Shown here in pieces: positions 43,005 to 52,059 of a DNA stretch of 64,000 nt. The number at the start of each line of letters is the position of its first letter. Position 1 is the stretch's first letter. The DNA comes from an uncultured Anaerolineae bacterium. Its GTDB lineage: Bacteria; Chloroflexota; Anaerolineae; Anaerolineales; Villigracilaceae. The DNA lies in NCBI GenBank assembly GCA_903822545.1, contig CAIJPN010000069.1:1-64000 (forward strand), written 5' to 3'. Under the pieces are notes generated by a model that searched no databases, had not been told where the DNA came from, and saw only the letters and a list, made by a program, of their open reading frames with translations. The position numbers were made by a program, and so were the translations under genes.

Positions 43005-45872
43005 CTATTCTCCGATGATGATGCAGTTTCGCCCTGCTTGCTTGGCAGCATAAAGGGCTTTATCCACGCGCGCGATTAAATCCATCAGGTTGGGCGTGTC
43101 TGGTGTCAGCAAAACAACCCCCTGGCTGACAGTCACCTGGATGGTATGAGAATCGCCAGCTTGTTCAGGCCCAATCTGCACCTGCATGGCGAAGACGGCC
43201 TGGCGCAACCGCTCTGCCACCTGGATAGCCTCGGGAAGATCGATCTCTGGGAGCAGCAAGATAAACTCCTCGCCGCCGTAGCGCGCCACGATATCCACAT
43301 TGCGGACGTGTGCGCGGCAATGCTCGGCCAGGGCGCGCAAGACCTGGTCGCCTGCCGGGTGGCCGTAGGTGTCATTGACGCGTTTGAAAAAGTCGATATC
43401 GAGCATGATGATGGAGAGCGGCCGATAAAAGCGCAAGGCGCGTTCCACTTCACGTTCGCCCAGGTCGAACAGTCCGTGGCGGTTGAAAACGCCGGTCAGG
43501 GCATCGGTAACAGCCAGTTTTTGCACTTCTTCATAAAGCTGGGCGTTTTCGATCGCCACGGCAGCCTGGTCTGCAAATGCGCGCAGGTGTTCTGCATCGA
43601 GTGATGTAAACGCATTGGGCGTGGTGCTGTTCAGGAGCAGGAATCCGATAACCTTGCCCTTGATCGTTACCGGGACGCCCAGGTTGGCACGGATCCAACT
43701 GGTAGATGATGTGGCGATCCAGCCATCATAAGATTGCGTATCCGTGATGATGATTGGCGAGCCAGTTGCCTGGATTTCGCGCAGGTTGCGCGCCTGACTG
43801 ACTGAAAACGGGAGGGCCTGTACTTCTGCAGGGTATTCAACACCGCTGGTGTGGCGATGACGCACCACATGGGCATTCCCACTCCCAGGGTCGAGCAGGA
43901 TGATATCCACAGAGTCGGCTTCGTGCAGCAGTACCCTTTCAACATTTTCGAGAATACGGTCGAGCACATCGCTGAATTTAAGTGTGCTGTTTAGTACCGC
44001 CGCCGTGTCACGCAAGGCCTCTGCCAGGATGCGCTGTTCGCGTTCGGCGGCTTCAATGCGTTTGCGCTCGGTGATGTCGCGCGCCGCAGCAAAAATGCCA
44101 ATTACCTTCCCGGCACTGTCGCGGTATAAACTGGCATTGTATACAACCGCAAAAATACGTCCATCACGATGGCGAATCTCGAGGGCATAATCACGCACGG
44201 AGCCTTCACGAAAAACCTGCTGGTATCCGGCGCGCGCCAGCTGCGGTTCGGTAAAGTAGGCAGAAAAATCGGTGCCAATCAGGCGGTCACGGGGGTAACC
44301 AGTAACGCGTTCAGTGGCAGCATTTACATCCGTGATCTTTCCATCCGGGCCAATAGTGACAAGCGGGTCAAGGCTGGCTTCGATCAGGCTGCGATTATAC
44401 TCATTGGCAACCCGTAAGATTTCTTCCGCATGCTTCCGCCTGGTAATGTCGATTTGGACACCATACCAGATGGTGAAGCCATCCCGCCGGCGATAGGGCG
44501 TGGCGCGAATCAGCGCCCAAAAGATTTTCCGGGTTTGGGCATGACGCAAGCAAACTTCCAATTCCAAACGGGTCAAGTTTTTGCGCGAATTGATCTCTGC
44601 ATCTGCCAGCTTTTGGCGATACTCTGGCAAAAGAACACTGCGCAATGCTACAGGATCTTTAATGGCATCTGCCGCGCTGATTCCGGTCAGATGCTCTATG
44701 CTGGATCCCATGTACTCATAATAGGAACGGTCGTTGGTATCATACACGTACACAAACAGGGCAGCATCCGTCAGATTATCGCTGATGGCCCGCAAGCGCG
44801 TCTCGCTTTCGCGCAGCGCCATTTCAGCGATCTTGCTTTTGGTAATATCCATGATATTGCCAAAAACCCGCACAACCCTCCCGTTTTTCCGCTCAGCTTG
44901 CGCGATGGTTCTAACCCATTTATGTGTTTTTCGGGCGCTGATAAATTCCAATTCCAGGTCATACGGTTCGCCCAGTTCAACCGCCCGTTGGAACGCCCGG
45001 TTGATAATTTCCTGGTCTGAAGGCGCATAAAAACCAACCACCTGGCCTACATCACTGGTGTTGTAGTTATTGCCCACTTCATAGATTCGGTAAACCTCAT
45101 CAGTCCAAGATATTTTCCCCGTGGCGGTATCATACTCCCAGCCCCCTACCTGGGTAATTTCCTGGGTTTGCTTCAAGAATGATTCGCTTTTGTGTAAGGC
45201 ATCTTCCGCGCGGCCACGGTCTTGCAGGGATTGAATCCACTGCTGCAAACGCGCTTCCGGGCGATTGCTCAGGAATACATCTGGTGGGATAAAATAAAAA
45301 TTATCATATCGCTGCGTGCCGATAATCACAATCGGATGGGTATGGATCACATCCTGCAAAAGCGCGGGGTCGAACTTCCGCCGGTCATACTGGCAAATTG
45401 CCAGGCAGCGACTGCCAGGGAAAAACTGATTGAGCTTCGCCTCGTACTCGATCAGTCTTCCAGAACCTGGCAGGCCACGCAAAGCCCAGGTCATTTCTCC
45501 GGTAACACGCAGGGCTGAATAGCCATCCGCCAGGGCCTGCTCAGTGGTAGTTCGTAAAAACTGGATCATTGCATCGGGATCAAAAACACCATTCTGCAAG
45601 TAAGTATCTGCATGAAAGGCTATGCTCAATTGCCCCCGCAACAAATAATCATCAACAGCCAACCCATCATCACGTAGATAGCCCAAGACAGTATCAGCTG
45701 TGTGAGTATCAACAATATAGATGACTTTTTCGCCTTGGGCCAGGCCCTGGCGCACATACCCCGTCACCATTGCACGATGTTCTGACTCGGTTTCATAGAT
45801 ACAGCAAAGATGATCACCCATCTTTAAGTTAGCAAACGGATCTGCGTTGTGCGAAATTTCATCGTTCTGCAT
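43005..45872 (-). CDS. Multi-sensor diguanylate cyclase: MEDS-PAS(x3)-GAF-GGDEF (955 aa)
   Basis: Residues about 15-190 match the MEDS domain (DPFANLKMGDHLCCIYE, then GEKVIYIVD, TGEMTWALRG), a sensory module found in methanogen/dichloromethane regulators. Three PAS domains follow (about 245-345, 360-475, 495-605; for example WEYDTATGKISWTDEVYRIYE), then a GAF domain (about 640-785) and a GGDEF domain with an intact ARYGGEEF active site near 866. Upstream RNVD is positioned as an inhibitory c-di-GMP I-site. It should synthesise c-di-GMP in response to cytoplasmic signals. There is no membrane segment. A promoter on the minus strand is TTGTTC (45927-45922), 17 nt, TATAAT (45904-45899). Confidence 0.92.
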   Translation of the reverse strand: MQNDEISHNADPFANLKMGDHLCCIYETESEHRAMVTGYVRQGLAQGEKVIYIVDTHTADTVLGYLRDDGLAVDDYLLRGQLSIAFHADTYLQNGVFDPDAMIQFLRTTTEQALADGYSALRVTGEMTWALRGLPGSGRLIEYEAKLNQFFPGSRCLAICQYDRRKFDPALLQDVIHTHPIVIIGTQRYDNFYFIPPDVFLSNRPEARLQQWIQSLQDRGRAEDALHKSESFLKQTQEITQVGGWEYDTATGKISWTDEVYRIYEVGNNYNTSDVGQVVGFYAPSDQEIINRAFQRAVELGEPYDLELEFISARKTHKWVRTIAQAERKNGRVVRVFGNIMDITKSKIAEMALRESETRLRAISDNLTDAALFVYVYDTNDRSYYEYMGSSIEHLTGISAADAIKDPVALRSVLLPEYRQKLADAEINSRKNLTRLELEVCLRHAQTRKIFWALIRATPYRRRDGFTIWYGVQIDITRRKHAEEILRVANEYNRSLIEASLDPLVTIGPDGKITDVNAATERVTGYPRDRLIGTDFSAYFTEPQLARAGYQQVFREGSVRDYALEIRHRDGRIFAVVYNASLYRDSAGKVIGIFAAARDITERKRIEAAEREQRILAEALRDTAAVLNSTLKFSDVLDRILENVERVLLHEADSVDIILLDPGSGNAHVVRHRHTSGVEYPAEVQALPFSVSQARNLREIQATGSPIIITDTQSYDGWIATSSTSWIRANLGVPVTIKGKVIGFLLLNSTTPNAFTSLDAEHLRAFADQAAVAIENAQLYEEVQKLAVTDALTGVFNRHGLFDLGEREVERALRFYRPLSIIMLDIDFFKRVNDTYGHPAGDQVLRALAEHCRAHVRNVDIVARYGGEEFILLLPEIDLPEAIQVAERLRQAVFAMQVQIGPEQAGDSHTIQVTVSQGVVLLTPDTPNLMDLIARVDKALYAAKQAGRNCIIIGE

Positions 45873-45898
45873 AGAATCTCTTTAAAGTTGATACTTTT

Positions 45899-45927
45899 AT
45901 TATACAAACAGGCTCTACGCTGAACAA
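45899..45927 (-). promoter_or_regulatory. Promoter of the diguanylate cyclase gene
   Basis: TTGTTC, 17 nt, TATAAT on the minus strand, 26 nt before the ATG. Confidence 0.6.
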
Positions 45928-46010
45928 GAAAACTGACAGTTTTGCCTGTATTACTGTGCAAATCATCACATATGAGCAGAAGTTTGCCACAATGGCCGGT
46001 TTTGTTAAGG

Positions 46011-46016
46011 TATAAT
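46011..46016 (+). promoter_or_regulatory. -10 element of the 46068-48090 operon
   Basis: TATAAT 51 nt before ATG 46068. No clear -35. It is divergent from the cyclase promoter, about 110 nt away. Confidence 0.5.
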
Positions 46017-46067
46017 ATTCTAATCCCCAATCTGACGGGCAATTTTTGATTCTGTAGGCGACCCAAG

Positions 46068-47651
46068 ATGACAATTTCTCTAAATATTACGGCTGAATAC
46101 TGGCATAGCCTGACGGTGACCCAGCGCGACATTGACTTTCTACAAAACCACCTGTTCGAAACTGAAATCCCGCTCAATATTCACCAATTGAGCTCTGTAC
46201 TGGTGGCGGAACGTATCCGGCTCGAACGTGAATCTCAAGCGCTCCAGCAAAAATCGGCAGGTGACCTTTACCTTCCCAAGAACTATTACAAAAAGGGGCA
46301 AAAATTAATCTTCCCTGCGCTGGGAATGCGCAAAGGCCAGGTCACATCCATCCGCGAGGGTAAAAACCCTGAGCTGGGTGAATTCCAGGTGCTCGAAGTG
46401 GCCCTGGAAGATGGTTCCAGCAAATCCTTCGCTGCCGGGCTGGCCGAACACAAACTAAATGCCCCCATAGAGGAGAAAATCTCCCCTGAAGCTGATCCCG
46501 ATACCATCATTGCCAATTACGGGCCTGCACTTGAAAAGAAGCTCGAGCTGGCGCTCGGCGCAGATGGAAACCTGGTTAAAATCGCAGCACATTGGTTCCC
46601 GGCAGCGCTGCTGGTAGATATCAACAAAGGCCATCTCAATCTCACCGAAGCTTTGCTCGAAATGGCTGGAGGAGAACCACTCCAAACCGCCAAGTTAATG
46701 GATCAGGTGGATATCAAAGCTGGCAGCAACCCCCGTTTGCTGGAGTTTTCGTTCAACTACGCCCTGCAAGAAGACGGCCGTTTCGACGAAGTTGGCCCGG
46801 CAGGAGAAGTGCTCTGGTGCCTGCGCCGCCTGGAGCCAGAAGAAGTGCAACGCGCCCCGGCCCGTTTACAATATCACCTGATCGAATATGATCGCGCTGT
46901 GCTGAGCAGCCAAATGCTGGCGCTGGAATCTGAATTGGATGATGAACTCAGCGAGACTCAATTCAAACACCCCAATGCTAACGAAGTAACCCTGGTGTTG
47001 AGCTACCCGCACTGGCGTTCGGGCACGCTGCCCATTTCCAGCCGCGCCCGCAGCTTTTTCCCCACTGCATTTGAATCGCCGCGCATCTGCTTCACCCTGG
47101 TGGATGGCAAAAGCGGGCTAAAATTCCCGGCCTGGGTTGTGCGCGAAAATGGATATGTGTTTGGTTTGAAAGCCTGGTTCGATGCCAATAAATTAATCCC
47201 CGGTGGCAAAATCACCTTGCGCCGTTCCAAAAACCTGGGAGAAGTGATCATCGAAGCAAAAACCAAACGCCCAGCCAAAGATTGGGTGCGCACCGTGCTG
47301 GTTGGATCAGATGGCGGATTGGTGTTCTCTGTCTTGCGACAAGAAGTAGCCTGCGAATACGATGACCGAATGGTTGTTTTTGTGCCCAATGTGACAGCAG
47401 TGGATATTGCCTTCGACCAAATGTCCCGTTCACGCAAACCATTTGAAAGAGTGCTAAAAGATATGCTGCGCGAACTCTCCAAGCTTACCCCACAGGGGCA
47501 CGTGCATGCCGAGGAACTCTATTCAGCCATCAACATCCTGCGACGCGTTCCGCCTGCGCCCATGCTTGCTACCCTTGTAACGAACAACGATTTCAGCCAT
47601 GTCGGCGACCTGCACTATAGGCTAACCGAAATGATGCTCGAGGAAGAATAA
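46068..47651 (+). CDS. Conserved-type protein of unknown function (527 aa)
   Basis: I do not recognise the family. The protein is soluble and has three visible parts. A helical N terminus (1-75) ends in LERESQALQQKSAGDLYLPKNYYKKGQ. A beta-rich segment (about 76-130: GQKLIFPALGMRKGQVTSIREG, FQVLEVALEDGSS) looks like an OB or SH3-like barrel. Then comes a long mixed domain with SYPHWRSGTLPISSRARSFFP, an ICFTLVDGKSGLKFPAWVVRENGYVFGLKAWFD segment and a helical end. The barrel followed by helices would suit nucleic-acid or transcription-complex binding, but that is a guess. The next gene starts 1 nt after its stop, so they form an operon. Confidence 0.8.
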   Translation: MTISLNITAEYWHSLTVTQRDIDFLQNHLFETEIPLNIHQLSSVLVAERIRLERESQALQQKSAGDLYLPKNYYKKGQKLIFPALGMRKGQVTSIREGKNPELGEFQVLEVALEDGSSKSFAAGLAEHKLNAPIEEKISPEADPDTIIANYGPALEKKLELALGADGNLVKIAAHWFPAALLVDINKGHLNLTEALLEMAGGEPLQTAKLMDQVDIKAGSNPRLLEFSFNYALQEDGRFDEVGPAGEVLWCLRRLEPEEVQRAPARLQYHLIEYDRAVLSSQMLALESELDDELSETQFKHPNANEVTLVLSYPHWRSGTLPISSRARSFFPTAFESPRICFTLVDGKSGLKFPAWVVRENGYVFGLKAWFDANKLIPGGKITLRRSKNLGEVIIEAKTKRPAKDWVRTVLVGSDGGLVFSVLRQEVACEYDDRMVVFVPNVTAVDIAFDQMSRSRKPFERVLKDMLRELSKLTPQGHVHAEELYSAINILRRVPPAPMLATLVTNNDFSHVGDLHYRLTEMMLEEE

Positions 47652-47652
47652 A

Positions 47653-48090
47653 ATGACAGATGCCGCCCCCCGCTCCAGCTTAATCAAACCCAGCCTGCAA
47701 ACCCACTTTCATATCGACTTTGCATGGTGGCAGCAAAATGAGCGCGATTGGCACGTTCATATGCGCAACTTGCTATGCGCAGAACACCAGGAATCTTTTG
47801 CCCAATTTGCCAGCGGAGAGATGATCGACTTTATTGACCCGGAAACCGCTGAAGTTCGCCCGATGGATGGCATCCAGCAGGTGATTTTATCTCACTGCGC
47901 CCGCCAGCCCGAGTGGGTAACCACACAAACAGCCCTGGTGGAAGCCGTTTTTCGCATTTTCCTATCGAACGGAAACAGCCCGCTCTCGCCACAAGACCTT
48001 TCGGAACGGTTGGGCCGCCCCGCCAATGTTATCCTGCAAACCCTGGCCGGGCCGCGTGTCTACAAAGGTATCCGCCCCATCCTGGATTAA
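47653..48090 (+). CDS. Conserved-type protein with a possible winged-helix C terminus (145 aa)
   Basis: No family is recognised. The N-terminal half has HFHIDFAWWQQNERDWHVHMRNLLCAEHQ, rich in His and Trp. Then come IDFIDPETAEVRPMDGIQQVI and a C-terminal segment (ALVEAVFRIFL, SPQDLSERLGRPANVILQTL, RVYKGIRPI) with the rhythm of a winged helix. It follows the 527-aa gene by 1 nt, and both end at the 18-bp terminator, so they probably act together. Confidence 0.75.
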   Translation: MTDAAPRSSLIKPSLQTHFHIDFAWWQQNERDWHVHMRNLLCAEHQESFAQFASGEMIDFIDPETAEVRPMDGIQQVILSHCARQPEWVTTQTALVEAVFRIFLSNGNSPLSPQDLSERLGRPANVILQTLAGPRVYKGIRPILD

Positions 48091-48262
48091 TGCCACGATG
48101 AGGGTAAACAGGTGGCAAAATGCGCGAGGCAGATGACATGACAGTGCTTGGTGTTTGAACACGAGCTGCGGGCGAGGTGGCTGTCCTGGTTGTAATTGAT
48201 TTTGACTTGAAGGCGGGCGAACTGCGCTTTTATCGCCCGAAGGTGGATAAGATATACGCCCC

Positions 48263-48307
48263 AGAAAGCAAACCCGCCCCGGTATATCTGGGGCGGGTTT
48301 GCTTTCT
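48263..48307. terminator. 18-bp perfect inverted repeat, bidirectional terminator
   Basis: Arms 48263-48280 and 48290-48307 are perfectly complementary with a 9-nt loop. It separates convergent genes (plus to 48090, minus from 48365). The flanks are T-poor, so termination strength is uncertain. The 48091-48262 stretch shows no gene. Confidence 0.75.
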
Positions 48308-48319
48308 ATTTGCGTGTTA

Positions 48320-48357
48320 TTACATATCGCCTGCTCTACCAGCTGGGCTATGGTGGC
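48320..48357 (-). pseudogene. 5' half of a tRNA-Thr(TGT)-like gene
   Basis: On the minus strand from 48357: GCCACCA, TA, then GCCC-AGCTGGTA-GAGC (a D-arm with one mismatch) and an anticodon loop TATGTAA reading TGT. The 3' anticodon strand, T-arm and acceptor partner are missing; the sequence runs into the inverted repeat at 48263-48307. It begins 7 nt after the stop of the upstream minus-strand gene. Confidence 0.6.
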
Positions 48358-48364
48358 TAGACTT

Positions 48365-49693
48365 TCAGCGGGCAGGATTATGCAGGATTTGGTCAAATAG
48401 GGCACCGCCAAACATCCATAGCGCGCCCAGACCCAGCAGCGCACCCAGCAGGTTGACCAGCCAGCCGATAAAGGGTAAAGCTGCCAGGGCGGCAAAGATG
48501 ATTACACCAAAAAGCATCGGCCAGAATTTGTGTTCGGCCAGGTCAGGCTGCAGACGCGACAAGATCATTTTCCCACCCAAAAAGCTGATTACAAGCTGCG
48601 CAATGAAAGAACTGGACAGGATAAAGCCAAAGATCAGAACAAACATCCCCAAAATACCCATCCAGGTCACCACACCGGTGATACTACCCAGGGTGAGCAC
48701 TCCAAAGATGATGGCAGCGATCACGGTGACGGCAACCAGTACCAGGATAGCAAAGAAGAATGCCCCCCAGGCTACCACACCCCAGCCAAGCGCGGGCAGC
48801 GGAGACTGGCGCAAATGGTCAGAAGCGCCCTTGATAAAAGCCGGGAAGAGCCAGACCAGCAGCAGCCCAAACAGTGCCAGGGTCACCATGCGCCGCAGGG
48901 CATCAAAGATGCCGGTTATGATCTGCTCAGAGAGGGTGGGCGTTTTGACAATATCTTCGGGTGCAACCACCGGCTCGATGCGCTGGATTCCGCCAACCAC
49001 TACGCCGGCAGGCAGGCTGAGTTCTTTGCTGCTGGTATAAACCAGCTTGCCGCCAACCTGAGATTCAGGATTAATCGTCAGGCCGGGTGGAACTGTCGGC
49101 ATAGAAATTGTTACTTCTGGAAGATAAAGGGACGGGTGGGGAGAAGTGCTATCGCTGTCGCCAACTTCGACATTCATGTTACCACCCACGTTGCCGCGCA
49201 ATTCCACACTTCCAGAAAAAACTTGCAGGTTGCGGCCAATTTCACCGGCCAGCAGCGACTGCCCGCCCATGAAAAGCACATCCTTCTGATTAACGGCGCC
49301 CTTGCGCATCTCCAGGCTGGCGCCAAAGGCGATCACATCCCCGTCGATTTTGGCATTTTCACCCAGCAGCAATGCCCCACCAGCGATACGAACACTGCCG
49401 CTGACGGCACCGTTAACGATAATGGTTTGCCCGGCAGCCATCACATCCCCGTCGACGGTGCCGTTAATGGTCAAGGTGTTGCCACTGGCAACCAGGTCGC
49501 CATTAACTGTGCCGTTCATGGTGAAAGTTCGCGCGCCAATGTAGAGATCATCATTAATAACTTCATCTGCGGCAATGATGACGGTATCGCCGCCGCGGCC
49601 ATCGAAAGCGCGCGCGGGGCTGGCAAGCGTCAGGCTGAGAACAGCCAGCAGCAAAAGACTGACAAAAATTTGAGCTTTGGATTTTGAAAACAT
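48365..49693 (-). CDS. Exported bactofilin-like beta-helix domain with C-terminal membrane helices (442 aa)
   Basis: An N-terminal signal peptide (1-30, ending SPARA) is followed by a polymer-forming, bactofilin-like right-handed beta-helix of short repeats (about 35-170: GARTFTMNGTVNGDLVASG, TINGTVDGDVMAAGQTI, VNGAVSGSVRIAGGAL). A Pro-rich linker follows, then four or so transmembrane helices (about 270-435). Classical bactofilins are cytoplasmic and lack membrane helices, so here the beta-helix is probably outside and anchored by the C-terminal bundle. ATG 49693 follows AGGAG with good spacing; an in-frame codon at 49717 lies upstream of this site. Confidence 0.85.
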   Translation of the reverse strand: MFSKSKAQIFVSLLLLAVLSLTLASPARAFDGRGGDTVIIAADEVINDDLYIGARTFTMNGTVNGDLVASGNTLTINGTVDGDVMAAGQTIIVNGAVSGSVRIAGGALLLGENAKIDGDVIAFGASLEMRKGAVNQKDVLFMGGQSLLAGEIGRNLQVFSGSVELRGNVGGNMNVEVGDSDSTSPHPSLYLPEVTISMPTVPPGLTINPESQVGGKLVYTSSKELSLPAGVVVGGIQRIEPVVAPEDIVKTPTLSEQIITGIFDALRRMVTLALFGLLLVWLFPAFIKGASDHLRQSPLPALGWGVVAWGAFFFAILVLVAVTVIAAIIFGVLTLGSITGVVTWMGILGMFVLIFGFILSSSFIAQLVISFLGGKMILSRLQPDLAEHKFWPMLFGVIIFAALAALPFIGWLVNLLGALLGLGALWMFGGALFDQILHNPAR

Positions 49694-49925
49694 AAAATTC
49701 TCCTGCGAGATGAACATTTGGATAAATAAAGTATACGTGATTATGCCGCAAAAGTTTTAGAAACCACCCCAAACCCGGTGAGCATAATTCGCTCGAGGTT
49801 CTTTGCATATTCAAATCGGCAACCTTTGCCATAAAATTCCGTAAGTACCCGAGTACACAAACGGTAAAAATACCAGTCAGTTATGCTATATTTGTTATTG
49901 AAACTGTTTGGAGCGACCATCCGCA

Positions 49926-51884
49926 ATGCCGACCAATCCCAGCACCACCCAAACATCCCTGCAAAACCACCCCACCTTACGTTGGGGGCTGGTGGCTGCC
50001 TGGGTTGCCACCGTAATCTACATCCTGGTGGTAATGGGCTCTGCTATCTACCCACAGATCCACGCCGCAATCAACACAAACCTGATCCAGGCCATTTTGA
50101 ACATCCCGGCCCTGCTCAAACTGGGGTTCGATTACGGCTCCGATCTTCTCCTCGTGGTTGGTTTTTCGCTACTCGGCGCGCTACTGGTGGCGCGCCGCTC
50201 CGATGACTGGTTTGCCATCTTCACATCGACTTTCCTGATCACCTTCGGATGGCGCATCACCAACATCGCCAACACCGTGGCAGCCCAGCCTGGCTACGAA
50301 GCCGCCGCCGGGCTGATCCTGGCGATGGGAGATATTGGCATCGTCTTCTTCCCACTGCTCTTCCCGGATGGGAAATTTTCACCACGCTGGCTGAAATTTA
50401 TCGCCCCAATGCTGGCCCTCATTTTACTGGGCATCTACACCCTGCCATTTGCGCCCTTTTTTTGGGGTAAACTCAACCAGCAAACCTACCTGACCATCAT
50501 CGGCGCCTGCTACACCGTCAGCATCCTGTCCAGCATTTACCGCTACCGTCACACCAGCACCAGCCTGGCGCAAAAACGCCAGATCCGCTGGACCTTTCTC
50601 GGGACGATGGGACCACTGCTGTGGTTCATCTTGTTCATGGTGCTGCCGATCTTCATCCCGGCCTTCAGCGGGGAAACGCTCATCGCCACCATCTTTACAG
50701 TTTTATCGCGGATTTTGGGCATCTTCCTGTTCCTGATGCTGCCACTATGCGTGATGATCTCCATCGTTCGCAACAAGCTATTCGACATCGACCTGATCAT
50801 CAACCGCTCACTGGTCTATGGCATCATGACCATCGCCCTGGGGCTGGCTTTCGCGCTCATGCTGGGATTCATCTCATTCATCTTCAAAAATTTCCAGCAG
50901 AGCGACCAATCACTGCTGGTGGCAACCATCTGCTCAGTGGCCGCCGGAGCACTCTTCCAGCCGGCGCGCAAAAAGTTGCAGCGCTTTGTAGACCGGGTCT
51001 TCTACCGCATCCACATCGACTACCAGAAAACCCCGGTCAAAATACCCACATCCTCAGAACCGGCAGTCTCAGGCACCACCCTGTCATCCTATCGCGGGCT
51101 GAAGCTGATTGGGCGCGGCGGCATGGCCGAAGTTTACAGCGGCACCAGCCCCACCAATGGCAGGATGGTAGCCATCAAAGTGCTGCCCGCCGCCCTGGCC
51201 AGCGACGAGCAATTCCGCAAACGCTTCACACGCGAGGCCCAAATCATCGCAAGGCTGGAACACCCCAACATTGTGCGCGTGCTCGATTTCGGACACGAAG
51301 AAGGCTCTTACTACATTGTCATGGAATACCTCCCCGGGCCTGACCTAAGCGCCCTGCTCAAAGAGCGGAAACAACTGCCCTTACCCGAAACCATCAGTGT
51401 GCTGCGCGGCATAGCCAGCGCACTCGATTACGCTCACCAGCAGGGCTTGGTTCACCGCGACATCAAGCCATCCAATGTCATGCTCGATGGCTCACAAGAA
51501 CCCATGCGCGCCGTGCTGACCGATTTCGGCATCGCCAAAATCACCGATGCCCACACACGCATCACAGCCACCGGCGTGCTAGGCACCTTCGATTACATCG
51601 CCCCCGAACAGATCCAGGCATCTGCAGACGTGGATGGCCGTGCGGATGTATACTCACTGGGCGTGATGACCTACCAACTCCTGACCGGGCGCCTGCCCTT
51701 TGAGCGTCCCAACCCCGGAGCTTTGCTACTGGCCCATCTCACCGCCCCCGCGCCTGATGCCCGCGACTTGCTACCTGACCTGCCCCGTCACGCTTCATAC
51801 GCCCTACAGCGCGCCATGTCCAAAAAACCGGCAGACCGCTATGCCAGTGCCAGCGAACTGCTCGAGGCGCTCGAAAGCGCCTGA
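49926..51884 (+). CDS. Ser/Thr protein kinase with an N-terminal multi-pass membrane domain (652 aa)
   Basis: Residues about 20-330 contain some eight transmembrane helices (WGLVAAWVATVIYILVVMGS onward) with the layout of membrane sensor N-domains otherwise seen on histidine kinases. A short linker leads to a PknB-type kinase (about 388-650): the Gly loop LIGRGGMAEVYSG, the Lys in MVAIKVLP, HRDIKPSNVML, DFG in LTDFGIAK, and APE in YIAPEQI, all intact. This is the reverse of most bacterial PknB proteins, where the kinase is N-terminal. Start choice is uncertain (ATG 49926 or TTG 49908). It is the first gene of the signalling island and transcribed in its direction. Confidence 0.88.
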   Translation: MPTNPSTTQTSLQNHPTLRWGLVAAWVATVIYILVVMGSAIYPQIHAAINTNLIQAILNIPALLKLGFDYGSDLLLVVGFSLLGALLVARRSDDWFAIFTSTFLITFGWRITNIANTVAAQPGYEAAAGLILAMGDIGIVFFPLLFPDGKFSPRWLKFIAPMLALILLGIYTLPFAPFFWGKLNQQTYLTIIGACYTVSILSSIYRYRHTSTSLAQKRQIRWTFLGTMGPLLWFILFMVLPIFIPAFSGETLIATIFTVLSRILGIFLFLMLPLCVMISIVRNKLFDIDLIINRSLVYGIMTIALGLAFALMLGFISFIFKNFQQSDQSLLVATICSVAAGALFQPARKKLQRFVDRVFYRIHIDYQKTPVKIPTSSEPAVSGTTLSSYRGLKLIGRGGMAEVYSGTSPTNGRMVAIKVLPAALASDEQFRKRFTREAQIIARLEHPNIVRVLDFGHEEGSYYIVMEYLPGPDLSALLKERKQLPLPETISVLRGIASALDYAHQQGLVHRDIKPSNVMLDGSQEPMRAVLTDFGIAKITDAHTRITATGVLGTFDYIAPEQIQASADVDGRADVYSLGVMTYQLLTGRLPFERPNPGALLLAHLTAPAPDARDLLPDLPRHASYALQRAMSKKPADRYASASELLEALESA

Positions 51885-51988
51885 AATTCCCGCAAAAATA
51901 TTACAAATTTGGCAGAGGGTTTAATCAGCCAGGAAATACGTATTTACAAGATAAAATTCAAAATCTGTACTAAAATAATAAGAGCGAA

Positions 51989-52022
51989 CTGCAAGGTTGC
52001 TGTTATGACAGCACAACTGCAG
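51989..52022. promoter_or_regulatory. Imperfect inverted repeat before the receiver genes
   Basis: CTGCAAGGTTGCTGT (51989-52003) and ACAGCACAACTGCAG (52008-52022) are complementary at 11 of 15 positions around TATG. It lies 37 nt before ATG 52060 and could be an operator or an mRNA hairpin. Confidence 0.45.
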
Positions 52023-52059
52023 ACGCACTTAAAATAAGCGCATGGAGGTCAGCGATTAT

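Noticed and set aside
48263-48357. A functional tRNA-Thr on the minus strand
   Set aside because: There is no T-arm, no 3' acceptor strand and a broken anticodon stem. Only the 5' half is recognisable.
48177-49040. Plus-strand ORF (287 codons) opposite the bactofilin-like gene
   Set aside because: It runs through the inverted repeat and tRNA remnant and is a shadow of the minus-strand gene, which has signal peptide, repeats and TM helices.
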